Source: Liriodendron chinense (lineage: Eukaryota > Streptophyta > Magnoliopsida > Magnoliales > Magnoliaceae). From it: a stretch of 64,000 nucleotides of DNA. The stretch spans positions 1,984,001-2,048,000 of the forward strand of contig PVNU02001430.1 of the NCBI GenBank assembly GCA_003013855.2, written 5' to 3'. Shown here piece after piece: positions 43,101-54,439 of this stretch (the first letter of the stretch is position 1; the number at the start of each line of letters is the position of its first letter). Under the pieces are notes generated by a model. It ran no database searches. It was given only the letters and a program-made list of their open reading frames with translations, and had not been told where the DNA came from. The position numbers and the translations under genes were made by a program.

Positions 43101-43739
43101 GGCGAGCCATTCAGGGTAGTTAGAGACTACTAAGAATCCCGCATTGTACTGCTTGATGACTTCATCTCGGACTTTCAGAGCCCATTCTGGCTTCATTCTT
43201 CGAAGTTTCTGCTTCACTGGCTTCATATCTGCCTTGGTTGGCAGATGATGTACAACGAGCTCTTCATCGAGCCCCGGCATGTCTTCATATGAGAACGCGA
43301 AGTTGGACAATCTTGGAGCTAGGAACTCTATCATTTTCTGTTTCATCTCAGGTGGCAACGATTTTCCAATGCGTACTTCCCTAGGGATCTCAGATGTCCC
43401 CAAGTTTACTATCTCGAAATCATCGGCTACAACGTTGGCTTTAGATTCGAACTTTTTGAGGAGATCCTCAAGTTCGGGAGCTGGATCATCATCTTCCTCA
43501 TCCCGGGCTTCGTCCAGACCCATGAGCTCGAAGTCTAATTCGATGTCAAAATCATATGATTCGACTTCAAACTCATGCGACTCTTTAGACGAACTTGGCA
43601 CACTACTGAATGCAAGAAAAGAAATGTTTTTTGGTTTTTGAGATTTTTCTGAAATGGAAATGCTAGATGTTTTTGGCTTCTGAAAATTTTTGATTTTTTT
43701 GGATTTTCGAAATTCACGGGACCTTGAACAAGCGGGCAT
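40135..43739 (-). pseudogene. Element B pol: RT, RNase H, additional RNase H, integrase; two breaks
   Basis: RT has RMCIDLIDLNKA, FSFMDGFSGYNQI and YVDD (residues about 327-330). The first RNase H lacks the usual first aspartate (YISVAAEAIG) and has LLTDMDPLKY and ALADHLA. The second, plant-type RNase H has FFDGTANSKG (D about 629), NMAEYEA and FGDSQL, the Tat hallmark. Integrase has an H..H/CFKC finger, catalytic D in WGLDIIG, D in ITDNG and E in GGVEAANK, then GKFKPSWDGP at the end. Breaks: TAA at 41571-41573 just after the second RNase H, and a one-base slip in an A7 run near 40340 that shifts the last ~70 codons. The chosen Met at 43739 is only the first in frame; the true pol start is obscured by D and possibly by an intron. 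Confidence 0.92.
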
Positions 43740-44029
43740 TGCAGACCATGATTGATCCCAGCTTGTCCCAAAGTTCCGGTCGCTGCTTAAACAGGCGTTT
43801 TTTTTTGGAAGCCAGAGCCCTCAAATGGCTCTTTGGCTGATTCAAAAGTTAGGGGAACAGATGACCGTTCAGGACCCCACACTTCCTCCCCTGAAGAGGT
43901 GGGGGTCGATGATTCGGGCGAAGAATCATGGTCTGGCCCAATGACCATGATTTCTCGCTGGTCAGGTTCGAGATCTGAGTCGTACTCAGTCCCTCCCGGA
44001 TCACTTACCTCACATTATAGTTCGTCTGG
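43740..44029 (-). other. Acidic linker between protease and pol (element B)
   Basis: The minus sense encodes a D/E/S/P-rich peptide from 44029 to a stop near 43795, similar to A's 10205-10444 frame. A GTAAGT donor-like site lies near 44006 on the minus strand and a pyrimidine-rich 'cattcag' near 43610, compatible with an Ogre-like pro/RT intron. Unproven. Confidence 0.5.
44025..44029. repeat. TSD of element D, left copy (TCTGG)
   Basis: Right copy TCTGC at 54435-54439; one mismatch. Confidence 0.75.
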
Positions 44030-45658
44030 TGTTCGCTTCCCCAAGTGTAGGGTTGCGATGTAGTAATAAACTCGGTAATACCGAGGTCGATCCACAGGGA
44101 CTTATGTAGGATGTCACAAACTCATCCACAAGTTTCTATTGAAGCTAACAATCAAAGTTTGAATAGAATGTGTGTGATTAACAGTTTAAGCTAAATTGAA
44201 TGTAAACAATTATAAGAAGGCACTAGGGGTTCGAGGATTCACTTGTAGCAATCCTCGATGTTCAATCCGCTGTGGTTTCCCATTCTCTCAACTAGAATCA
44301 CCAGTCAGGTCTATCTAGTCGGATGATAGAACTGTTAAACCAGAAGTCTGTAACATGTAAGTTCTGTGCATAAAGTTCACTCAACTCTAGGCTGATCTGA
44401 GCATGCTCATTGCATAGGTCATTCACCTTTTCTATAGGTCCAATTCCCAATCATAACCATCCTCAAGTCTTCTCACAAGACAAGGCTAGATCATGATTTG
44501 AACTGGATTCAAATTATATGCACAGTCCATACATATTCCAGATAATCAACCAAAACTAGAACTTTGGCATGAAGTCCCTTTATGAAGAGCTTGGTACTAG
44601 AGTGCACTCCAATTCCTCGGATCATACAGGTCTAGACCGTTGCAAACAAATTAAGAAGATAAGTAATTCATCCAAACATCCATGAGTCATCACAAGACTA
44701 AGAGAAATTACTTAAAAACTTGTATAAACTTCAAACCTTAGTTCATAATCATGAATTCCAAACTGAAAACCACTTAACTACGAATTAAAACATCTTGGAT
44801 ACACTACAAGCTTCACCTCTTAGCCCTAGCTAAGAGGTTTAGCTGCTCATGATCCAAGGAAACATGAAACAACTACAAAAAGCATGAAAACAGCAAAGCA
44901 AACCAAAAGGAGTTGTGAAACTCCAATCTTCACTTCCACAGCCTCCAACCTCACTTGAGCCCTTCTAGGATGCCCTAGGAACGATCCCTAGGTGTCCTTT
45001 TATAATCTGGAAGCTCCACAACTTCGGAAGAATCGAGAACTTGCGTAACACTTACGCAGCGCAGAGAAAATCGGGATGAAATTAGGAATTTCTAACTCAG
45101 TACGCATGGCCGACCGGTCATGACCGGTCGGTCTCAAGTGAAAACACTCCAGCAGGTATGCCCGACCGGTCAAGACCGGTCGGGCCTAGTAGAACATCAG
45201 TCCAGCAAGCCTATCCGACCGGTCAAGACCGGTCGGATGTTTTCATCCACCTTACAGCAGCAATGACCGACCGGTCTTGACTGGTCGGTCCTTTTCAATG
45301 AAGTTCCAGCATATGTCCGACCGGTTAAGACCGGTCGGACGTCTTCAGTAGGAGCCAAATCTGCATGGCTGACCGGTCACTGACCGGTCTGGCTTCCTTG
45401 GCCGACCGGTCACGACCGGTCAGCCCTCTTTTCTTCTTGTATTTTTCCTTTCTTTCTTCCTTCTGCTTTCTTTTCTTCTTTAGTTCTTTCTTTCTTTATT
45501 AGAATAGTTCCAAATGAGCTCATTATATCTTCAATTGAGTAGAGTCCACCCTCAATCCTGTAGTCACACACATGCATTGAATTAGCTTCCAAACCATACA
45601 AACCTTGCACAATGAGTGATGAATTGGGGTTAGAATATGCATAATTAAGAGCTCAACA
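44030..45658 (-). repeat. Element D 3' LTR
   Basis: TGTTCGC..GCTCAACA on plus (1629 bp). TATA box on minus at 44996-45004 (TATAAAAGG). Seven palindromes at 45109-45425. Confidence 0.95.
45109..45425. repeat. Palindrome array in D 3' LTR
   Basis: Seven copies with arms CCGACCGGTC/GACCGGTCGG or near, and centres AT, AA, TT and longer. The base pairs outside the arms change together (gc..gc, tcc..gga, ga..tc, gt..ac). It repeats at 53884-54200 in the 5' LTR. Confidence 0.95.
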
Positions 45659-45670
45659 CACCCCCCAACC
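45659..45670 (-). other. Element D polypurine tract
   Basis: The minus strand reads GGTTGGGGGGTG before the LTR, as in C. Confidence 0.85.
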
Positions 45671-46794
45671 AGCATTTTGCTAGTCCCGAGCAAAACATGC
45701 GTGAAGCTAATCTCATTCTTCGAAACTCAACTCTCTTTCAGAAACCATCCTTTTATACATTCCAAGGTTCATAAGCTTAAGATTCAGAAACATTAGGCAA
45801 CAGAGGTTGAAACCGTAAACTCTCAAAACATAATACGCATTCATATGAAATTCCCGCTGATTGGTTGATAAATAGAAAGATTTGAACAAATTTAACCTAG
45901 TGTGGGTAGTGAAAATTCATCTCACGAGTTTCTAGGATTATCTTCTTCATAGATCAAGTAAACTATAGAACTCAAGGTCCATAGAGCCACATCAAGCCAA
46001 TGACAGGGATTTGCCTTACCGTCCTTCCGACGACTTTCACACTACGTCCCATTTCCGGCTTTGGTTACGGGTAGACCATCCCCCGGTTGGTAGTAGGTAG
46101 CCCTAATCGGAATTCTCCACCATTTTTCCACATTCCCAATTTCATCCTTCCTTTTCCTTTTTCTTTTTAAATTAGATAGGATTTTTAAAAATCCATATCT
46201 TTCATTATTTTCCCATGGACAAGGATGGACAAAGTACCCCGGCCTGATTTCTCAATACCTTAATTCAAAGTCTAGCTAATTCATAAGTCACATAATCCCT
46301 TCAACTCATGAAAATCGTGTAATGTGAACTAGGTGTAAAAGTGTTCAGATTTTCTATCAATCACAAAAATAGGGGAGTTCACATATAAAACCATTATGCA
46401 ATAAGAGATTCCAGACATCCAGCCTTATACACTTCATATCTCCTCCTCTTATGCTCATATCAATTCGAATGCATAGAACCAATGTTTTCCAAAAGAGTTT
46501 CGAATTTTTGAAAAAATCGAAAAATTTCCACATAATTGCTTGAGATGTTGCAAAATGTTGGATTCATCCAAGCGGTCCTACACCCCCCAACCAAATCTTG
46601 CATTGTCCTCAATGTAAAAGATGCGCAATGAGCAAAACATGAGAGCAATTTGAAAATAAAAGGGAGTGAGGAATGATATTACCTGAGAGAGTGAACATTG
46701 GAAATCTTCCTCCTTCTAACAAACCTATGAAAACGAAAACAAAAGCAGCAAAATCCTAATCCTAACTACTCTATACCTCCATCAGACTAGGAGA
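45671..46794 (-). other. Element D 3' non-coding region
   Basis: No gene. Homologous to C 22160-23295, including the internal polypurine-like tract (46578-46597). Confidence 0.8.
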
Positions 46795-49700
46795 TCAATT
46801 ATCCTGATACACAGGATCATTCAGGGGTATGGACATACCTTCTGAAGGAAAATTGTCAAAGAATGGCTTTAATCGCTGCCCATTTGCTTTAAAAATGTTG
46901 CCGTTCCTTGGATTTAACAGCTCGACAGTCCCATATGGATAGACAGTTTGCACAATGTAGGGACCGGTCCACCGAGATCTCAATTTTCCCGGAAATAGAT
47001 GTAAGCGAGAATTATACATGAGGACTTTTTGATTTATCGTGAATGTCTTGCGAAGAATATTCTTATCATGGAATATCTTCGTCTTGTCCTTGTAAATTCT
47101 CGCATTCTCATAAGCTTCATTCCGGATTTCTGCAAGTTCATTCAATTGTAGTTTGCGTAACGAGCTTGCCTTGTCAGGATTGAAATTTATCTTCTTAATA
47201 GCCCAATACGCCTTATGTTCCAACTCCACAGGCAAGTGACAAGCCTTCCCATAGACAAGTCTATAGGGAGACATTCCAATAAGAGTTTTAAAGGCAGTAC
47301 GGTAAGCCCAAAGCGCATCGGTAAGTCGAAGTGACCAATCCTTGCGATCAGGATGCACCGTTTTCTCTAAAATGTGTTTAATCTCTCTATTGGATATCTC
47401 AGCTTGTCCACTAGTTTGTGGGTGATAGGGAGTGCTCACTTTGTGCGTTACGCCATATTTCTTCATTAATGCTTCAAAAGGGCGATTGCAAAAGTGAGAT
47501 CCTCCATCACTTATGATGACTCGAGGCGTTCCAAACCGGGAAAGAATGTTTTCTTTTAAGAATCGAATGACCGTTTTATGGTCATTATTCCGGCAAGGGA
47601 TGGCCTCGACCCATTTGGAAACATAATCAACGGCAAGCAAGATGTATAAGTTTCCAAAAGAAGATGGGAATGGGCCCATGAAATCGATGCCCCAACAATC
47701 AAAAATTTCGATAATTAAGATGGGATTGAGTGGCATCATATTTCTACGGGAGATTCCTCCTAATTTCTGACAAGGTTCGCAAGCTTTGCAAAACTCATGT
47801 GTGTCTTTGAACATGGTGGGCCAATAAAACCCACATTGCAGAATTTTCGCTGTGGTCTTTTTAGCCGAAAAATGGCCACCACATGCTTGAGAATGACAGA
47901 AGGAGATGATACTTTGTTGCTCATCATCTGGGACACATCTCCTTATGATTTGGTCGGGACAATACTTGAACAAGTATGGGTCGTCCCATAGAAATTTCCG
48001 TACCTCTGAGAAGAATCTATCCTTATCTTGCTTTTTCCAATATGTAGGAATTGTACCTGTAGCAAGATAATTAGCAATGTCCGCATACCATGGCAATTGG
48101 GAAACAGCAAAAAGTTGTTCATCAGGGAACATGTCATTGATTGCAGTCGTTTCAGGGGAATCAGTGAGGACAAGTCGAGAGAGGTGGTCAGCTACTACAT
48201 TCTCTACTCCTTTCTTATCACGTATTTCTAAGTCGAATTCTTGAAGTAGGAGAATCCATCTTAATAACCGTGGTTTAGCGTCCTTCTTAGAGAGAAGATA
48301 CTTAAGCGCGGCATGGTCAGTGAATACAATGATCTTGGATCCAATCAAGTAGGATCTGAACTTCTCCAAGGCAAAAACTACGGCTAAAAGTTCCTTTTCA
48401 GTAGTGGTGTAGTTTGCTTGGGCTGAGTTTAGGGTTCTACTTGCATAGTAGATAACACATGGCTTTTTATCTTTTCTTTGGCCTAACACGGCCCCAATAG
48501 CATAGTCGCTAGCATCGCACATAATCTCAAAAGGAAGGCTCCAATCAGGTGGTTGCATTATTGGGGCGCATGTCAACATGCCTTTAAGGGTGGTAAAGGC
48601 CTTTTGACATTCTTCACTCCACTCAAATGAATTTTCCTTTTGAAGTAGGTTGCATAAAGGATGAGAGAGTGAACTGAAATCCTTTATGAACCGTCTATAA
48701 AATCCTGCGTGTCCTAAAAAGGACCGTATATCTCGTATGCTTTTGGGTGGTGGAAGGTTAAAGATAAGGTCAATTTTCGCCTTGTCCACCTCAATTCCAT
48801 TTTGTGAAACGATGTGACCAAGTACAATTCCCTTTTTAACCATGAAGTGGCACTTTTCCCAATTGAGCACAAGGTTCTTCTCTTCACATCTTTTTAGCAC
48901 AGATTTCAAGTGCTCAAGGCACTCTCAAAGCTACAACCGAATACGGAAAAATCATCCATGAAGACTTCTAGAATTGTCCCCACCATGTCAGAAAAGATGC
49001 TCATCATACAACGCTGAAAAGTGGCAGGGGCATTACATAGTCCAAACGGCATCCGTCGATAGGCGAAAGTGCCGAATGGACATGTGAATGTAGTCTTTTC
49101 TTGGTCTTCACGGGCAATTTCTATTTGGTTGTACCCTGAATAGCCATCAAGGAAGCAAAAGTGGGAATGACCCGCCAACCGTTCTAAAATCTGATCAACA
49201 AACGGTAGGGGGAAGTGGTCTTTCCTCGTGACAGTGTTTAGTTTCCTGTAGTCAATGCACATTCTCCAACCGGTAGTGACTCTAGTTGGTACGAGTTCAT
49301 TATTGGCATTGGTTACAATGGTTATTCCGGATTTCTTAGGCACCACTTGAGTTGGGCTCACCCATTGGCTATCAGATATTGGGTAAATGATACCTACATC
49401 CAATAGTTTCACCACTTCGGCCTTAACCACATCCTTCATATTTGGATTTAGTCGTCTTTGTGGTTGCCGGGATGTCTTTGCATTTTCCTCAAGATGTATG
49501 CGGTGAGTGCAAATCAGTGGGTCTATGCCTTTGAGATCCGCAATTGTCCATCCGATGGCACTCTTGTGCTCTAATAGAGTGGCTATTAGCCTACTCTCTT
49601 GTTCCTCATCCAAGTGGGAAGAAATCACCACTGGATATGTCTCATCTTGACCTAAATAAACATATTTTAGCTCACTTGGCAATGGTTTTAGGTCGAGTTT

Positions 49701-52241
49701 TGGTGCCTTAATGTTGGATGGGAGGGCCTTGTTCTCATTTATAGGCAAAGGTTCAATTGGGGTCCTCCATCTTTTATTTTCACGCACCATCATCACATCT
49801 AGAATGGCATCCATCTCTTGTGTTGTATCATCATTCATATCATGGAGATGGGCCACACATGCCTCCAAAGGGTCGGAAAATAGTGACAAGGGGATTGTAC
49901 CTTCCACGAATGATTCGATCATGTTTAATTCGTGGATATCATCATCAACTTCCCGCGGTTGTTTGCATAACTCAAATATGTTAAGCTCAAGGGTCATATT
50001 TCCAAAGGACATTTGTACAAGTCCGTTTCTACAATTGATAATGGCATTTGAGGTAGCTAGAAATGGTCGTCCAAGTATGACGGGAATTTGAGTACCGGTG
50101 CCTATCACAGGATGTGTGTCCAAGACAATAAAATCTACTGGGTAGTAGAATTTATCAACTTGGACTAGAACATCCTCTACCATTCCTCTCGGTATCCGGA
50201 TGGATCTATCAGCAAGTTGGAGTGTGGTTTTGGTGGGTTTCAATTCACCTAACCCAAGTTGTTCATAGACCGAGTATGGAATGAGATTCACACTTGCCCC
50301 CAAGTCGAGTAGGGCTTGTTTAATTTGGTAGTCTCCTATGATGCATGATATGGTTGGACTACACGGATCTTTGTATTTTTGGGGCACCTCTTGTTTGATG
50401 ATGGCACTCAAATTCTCAGCCAAAAGCACTTTGTTGTGAACGTTATGTTTCCTTTTGATTGTACACAATTCCTTTAAAAATTTGGCATAAGATGGTATTT
50501 GTTTTATTGCATCCAACAGCGGAATGTTGATCTTCACCTGCTTGAAAACTTCCAGAATTTCCAGATTTTTATCTAAAGGTTTAGGTGAAATCAACCTTTG
50601 TGGAAATGGGGCAACCGGCTTGTATTGTCTTTCCGGTTCTTTCTCTTGTGGAATATTGTTTGGGCTATCATCCTCTTTGGGAGTTTCCGGATCCTTAGGC
50701 TTGGGAGCCTTCACCGGATTGGATTTATCAATTTCTTTCCCACTTCTCAAAGTGGTGATAGCTTGGACATGTTCCGTATGGTGGGAGGATGAGCTTGCAT
50801 CTTGTATCTCATACTGGGTCCTTGGGTTAGGAAGAGTTTGAGCAGGAAGTGTGCCCTTCTCTCTACCACTCAGGTGAGCTTCAACTCTAGCCAGAGATGT
50901 TTTCAATTCATTAATGGCTTGGTTTGAATTTTGATTGAATTTCAATTGCTCTTGCATGAACCCATCTATTTTTAGAGAATTTGTCTTGTTATACTCATTC
51001 TGGACCGATACGAGTGCACCCAACATCTCTTCTAGTGATACTTTTGGAGTGTTGTTTGCATTTGCAGTGGGTCCATTCCTCCAACTGAAGTTGGGATGGT
51101 TCTTCCAATTAGGATTATACGTGTTTGAGTTTGGAGCACCATATTGCTGCTGATAACTGTTAATGGCATTTGTTTGTTCTTGTAAGATGCTTTGGACTGC
51201 TGAAATTGTGGGATAATCTGGTGTAGCGTGTTGATTTCCAGCACAAATTCCACAAACAGTTTCAACCTCAGTGGAGTTGATTGTTTCTCCTTTCCTTAAT
51301 TCCATGGCTTCGACCTTTCTTGTAAGGCTAGCCAACCGTGCACTTATGCTATCTTCCTCTGATAAGACATACATTCCTCCCTTTTCCTTTTGTTGGCCAA
51401 TCTTGGAATTTGTTGGTTTAGATGTGTCCCAAGATTGTGCACTTTCAACCAATTCTTCCAGATAATCCCATGCTTCATCAGCTTCCTTATTCATGAACTC
51501 CCCATTACACATCATCTCTATAAATTGGCGCATGGATGGAATCAGTCCTTCATAGAAAAAACTTATAATCCGCCAATTTTCATAGCCATGATGTGGGCAT
51601 GCGTTTAATAGGTCCTTGAATCTCTCCCAACATTGGGAAAAGGTTTCATCCTCCTTTTGGGCAAAGTTCATGATAAGGCGCTTAAGCATGTTTGTTTTGT
51701 GAGTAGGGAAGAATTTTTTTATAAATTCTCTGTGCATATCATTCCATGACCCAATTGATCTTGGCCTCAATGCATAAAGCCAACCCTTGGCTTTATCCTT
51801 AAGAGTAAAAGGGAAGAATTTAAGTCTTACTATATCTTCAGTCACATTTGCAAAGTGTATGGTGGTGATTACCTCATCAAACTCCCTAAGGTGTTGATAG
51901 GCACTTTCACTGTCTAAACCATGGAATTTAGGGAGAAGATTGATCACTCCCGGTTTCAAATCCACATTCCCTGCATTTGGTGGAAATACTATGCATGAGG
52001 GAGTGCTCGTTCTTGCAGGTTGCAAGAAATCACGTAAAGTCCTAGGTCGGGGAACATTCTCAACCACATTCTCCCCTGTTTCGGTTTGATTTTGAACCGG
52101 GTTAGATTGATTTGTAGCCATACTTTCAGATAAAATTGGAGAATCTAGATGTCTCCTAACACGTGGCTCTCTATCGATGCCTTCTACTATCCCCCCTTCA
52201 CTTATGAGTCGATTATTGGAATCCCGAGCCCAATGTGGCAT
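46795..52241 (-). pseudogene. Element D gag-pol polyprotein, one frameshift
   Basis: Two frames, 52241-48906 (gag, protease, most of RT through FMDD) and 48909-46795 (RT end, RNase H, integrase), are out of register because one base is missing at about 48924/48925 relative to C. Apart from this the coding is intact; the codon that is a stop in C is tyrosine here. Domain order and catalytic residues are as in C (protease DLGAS, RT FMDD, RNase H CDASD/FTDH, integrase D-D-E, GPY tail). One notable change: the last cysteine of the gag zinc knuckle is tyrosine (CGICAGNQHATPDY), which should weaken zinc and RNA binding. Start MPHWARD as in C. Confidence 0.95.
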
Positions 52242-52782
52242 GCAAAACTAAAAATAAGAAACAAAAAGGAAAAAGAATTCTTCCTTCTTTTTCTTTACTC
52301 TTCTCTAAGACCGAAGCACAAGGTGTCTTACAATGGCTAGGCCAGAAACAAAGATAGAGACCGATTTCTCCTGGTCAATAGGGGTTCAGAGAACACCCCA
52401 CCCACTCTTTGAATCTTTTGAGAAAAGGTACAGAAAAAGGAGAAAGAGGAGTAGAGATGAGAAAGAAATCCCTGAGCACAAGGTGATCTAAGACGGTAGA
52501 GCCGACCAATAGGAATCCAGGTGGCAAAAAGGCCGACCTTTTAGAGATCCAAAAGGAGTCTCCACCCACTCTACAAGAGATGAATAAAATAAGAATGACT
52601 AGGAGAAGGAGAAGAGTAAGGTTTTAGAAGGATAGAACCTGATTCGCACTTGAAATCCTTGAATCTTCTTCAGCTTCCTAGAAATCCTTGAAAAAATCAA
52701 ATAAACAAACTAAGTTAGTTCTAATAATCTAAAAGAGTCCTAAATAGATACTAATTTCAGAAATTTGTGAAAACCGTCAAGG
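52242..52782 (-). other. Element D untranslated leader
   Basis: Homologous to C's leader with scattered differences. No gene. Confidence 0.7.
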
Positions 52783-52800
52783 TCCCCGGCAGCGGCGCCA
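52783..52800 (-). other. Element D primer binding site (tRNA-Asp type)
   Basis: Minus strand TGGCGCCGCTGCCGGGGA, one base different from C's PBS. Confidence 0.85.
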
Positions 52801-52806
52801 AAAACT

Positions 52807-54434
52807 TGTTCGCTTCCCCAAGTGTAGGGTTGCGATGTAGTAATAAACTCGGTAATACCGAGGTCGATCCACAGGGACTTATGTAGGATGTCACAAACTC
52901 ATCCACAAGTTTCTATTGAAGCTAACAATCAAAGTTTGAATAGAATGTGTGTGATTAACAGTTTAAGCTAAATTGAATGTAAACAATTATAAGAAGGCAC
53001 TAGGGGTTCGAGGATTCACTTGTAGCAATCCTCGATGTTCAATCCGCTGTGGTTTCCCATTCTCTCAACTAAAATCACCAGTCAGGTCTATCTAGTCGGA
53101 TGATAGAACTGTTAAACCAGAAGTCTGTAACATGTAATTCTGTGCATAAAGTTCACTCAACTCTAGGCTGATCTGAGCATGCTCATTGCATAGGTCATTC
53201 ACCTTTTCTATAGGTCCAATTCCCAATCATAACCATCCTCAAGTCTTCTCACAAGACAAGGCTAGATCATGATTTGAACTGGATTCAAATTATATGCACA
53301 GTCCATACATATTCCAGATAATCAACCAAAACTAGAACTTTGGCATGAAGTCCCTTTATGAAGAGCTTGGTACTAGAGTGCACTCCAATTCCTCGGATCA
53401 TACAGGTCTAGACCGTTGCAAACAAATTAAGAAGATAAGTAATTCATCCAAACATCCATGAGTCATCACAAGACTAAGAGAAATTACTTAAAAACTTGTA
53501 TAAACTTCAAACCTTAGTTCATAATCATGAATTCCAAACTGAAAACCACTTAACTACGAATTAAAACATCTTGGATACACTACAAGCTTCACCTCTTAGC
53601 CCTAGCTAAGAGGTTTAGCTGCTCATGATCCAAGGAAACATGAAACAACTACAAAAAGCATGAAAACAGCAAAGCAAACCAAAAGGAGTTGTGAAACTCC
53701 AATCTTCACTTCCACAGCCTCCAACCTCACTTGAGCCCTTCTAGGATGCCCTAGGAACGATCCCTAGGTGTCCTTTTATAATCTGGAAGCTCCACAACTT
53801 CGGAAGAATCGAGAACTTGCGTAACACTTACGCAGCGCAGAGAAAATCGGGATGAAATTAGGAATTTCTAACTCAGTACGCATGGCCGACCGGTCATGAC
53901 CGGTCGGTCTCAAGTGAAAACACTCCAGCAGGTATGCCCGACCGGTCAAGACCGGTCGGGCCTAGTAGAACATCAGTCCAGCAAGCCTATCCGACCGGTC
54001 AAGACCGGTCGGATGTTTTCATCCACCTTACAGCAGCAATGACCGACCGGTCTTGACCGGTCGGTCCTTTTCAATGAAGTTCCAGCATATGTCCGACCGA
54101 TCAAGACCGGTCGGACGTCTTCAGTAGGAGCCAAATCTGCATGGCTGACCGGTCACTGACCGGTCTGGCTTCCTTGGCCGACCGGTCACGACCGGTCAGC
54201 CCTCTTTTCTTCTTGTATTTTTCCTTTCTTTCTTCCTTCTGCTTTCTTTTCTTCTTTAGTTCTTTCTTTCTTTATTAGAATAGTTCCAAATGAGCTCATT
54301 ATATCTTCAATTGAGTAGAGTCCACCCTCAATCCTGTAGTCACAGACATGCATTGAATTAGCTTCCAAACTATACAAACCTTGCACAATGAGTGATGAAT
54401 TGGGGTTAGAATATGCATAATTAAGAGCTCAACA
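52807..54434 (-). repeat. Element D 5' LTR
   Basis: 1628 bp, nearly identical to 44030-45658. TATA at 53772-53780 (minus). Palindromes 53884-54200. Confidence 0.95.
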
Positions 54435-54439
54435 TCTGC
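54435..54439. repeat. TSD of element D, right copy (TCTGC)
   Basis: Pairs with TCTGG at 44025-44029. Confidence 0.75.

Larger units (their letters stand above)
44030..54434 (-). mobile_element. Element D: second Athila-type retrotransposon
   Basis: LTRs 44030-45658 and 52807-54434, PBS 52783-52800, gag-pol 46795-52241, polypurine tract 45659-45670. It is inserted between B's protease and pol, in the same orientation as B. Its proteins differ from C's at about 20 of 1816 residues, while its U3 is clearly different from C's. I see about seven differences between its two LTRs. There is no env-like frame. It is disabled by one frameshift. Confidence 0.95.

Noticed and set aside
54421..54434. C-terminal residues of B's gag-pro frame
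   Set aside because: They are read out of D's 5' LTR and are not part of B's protein.
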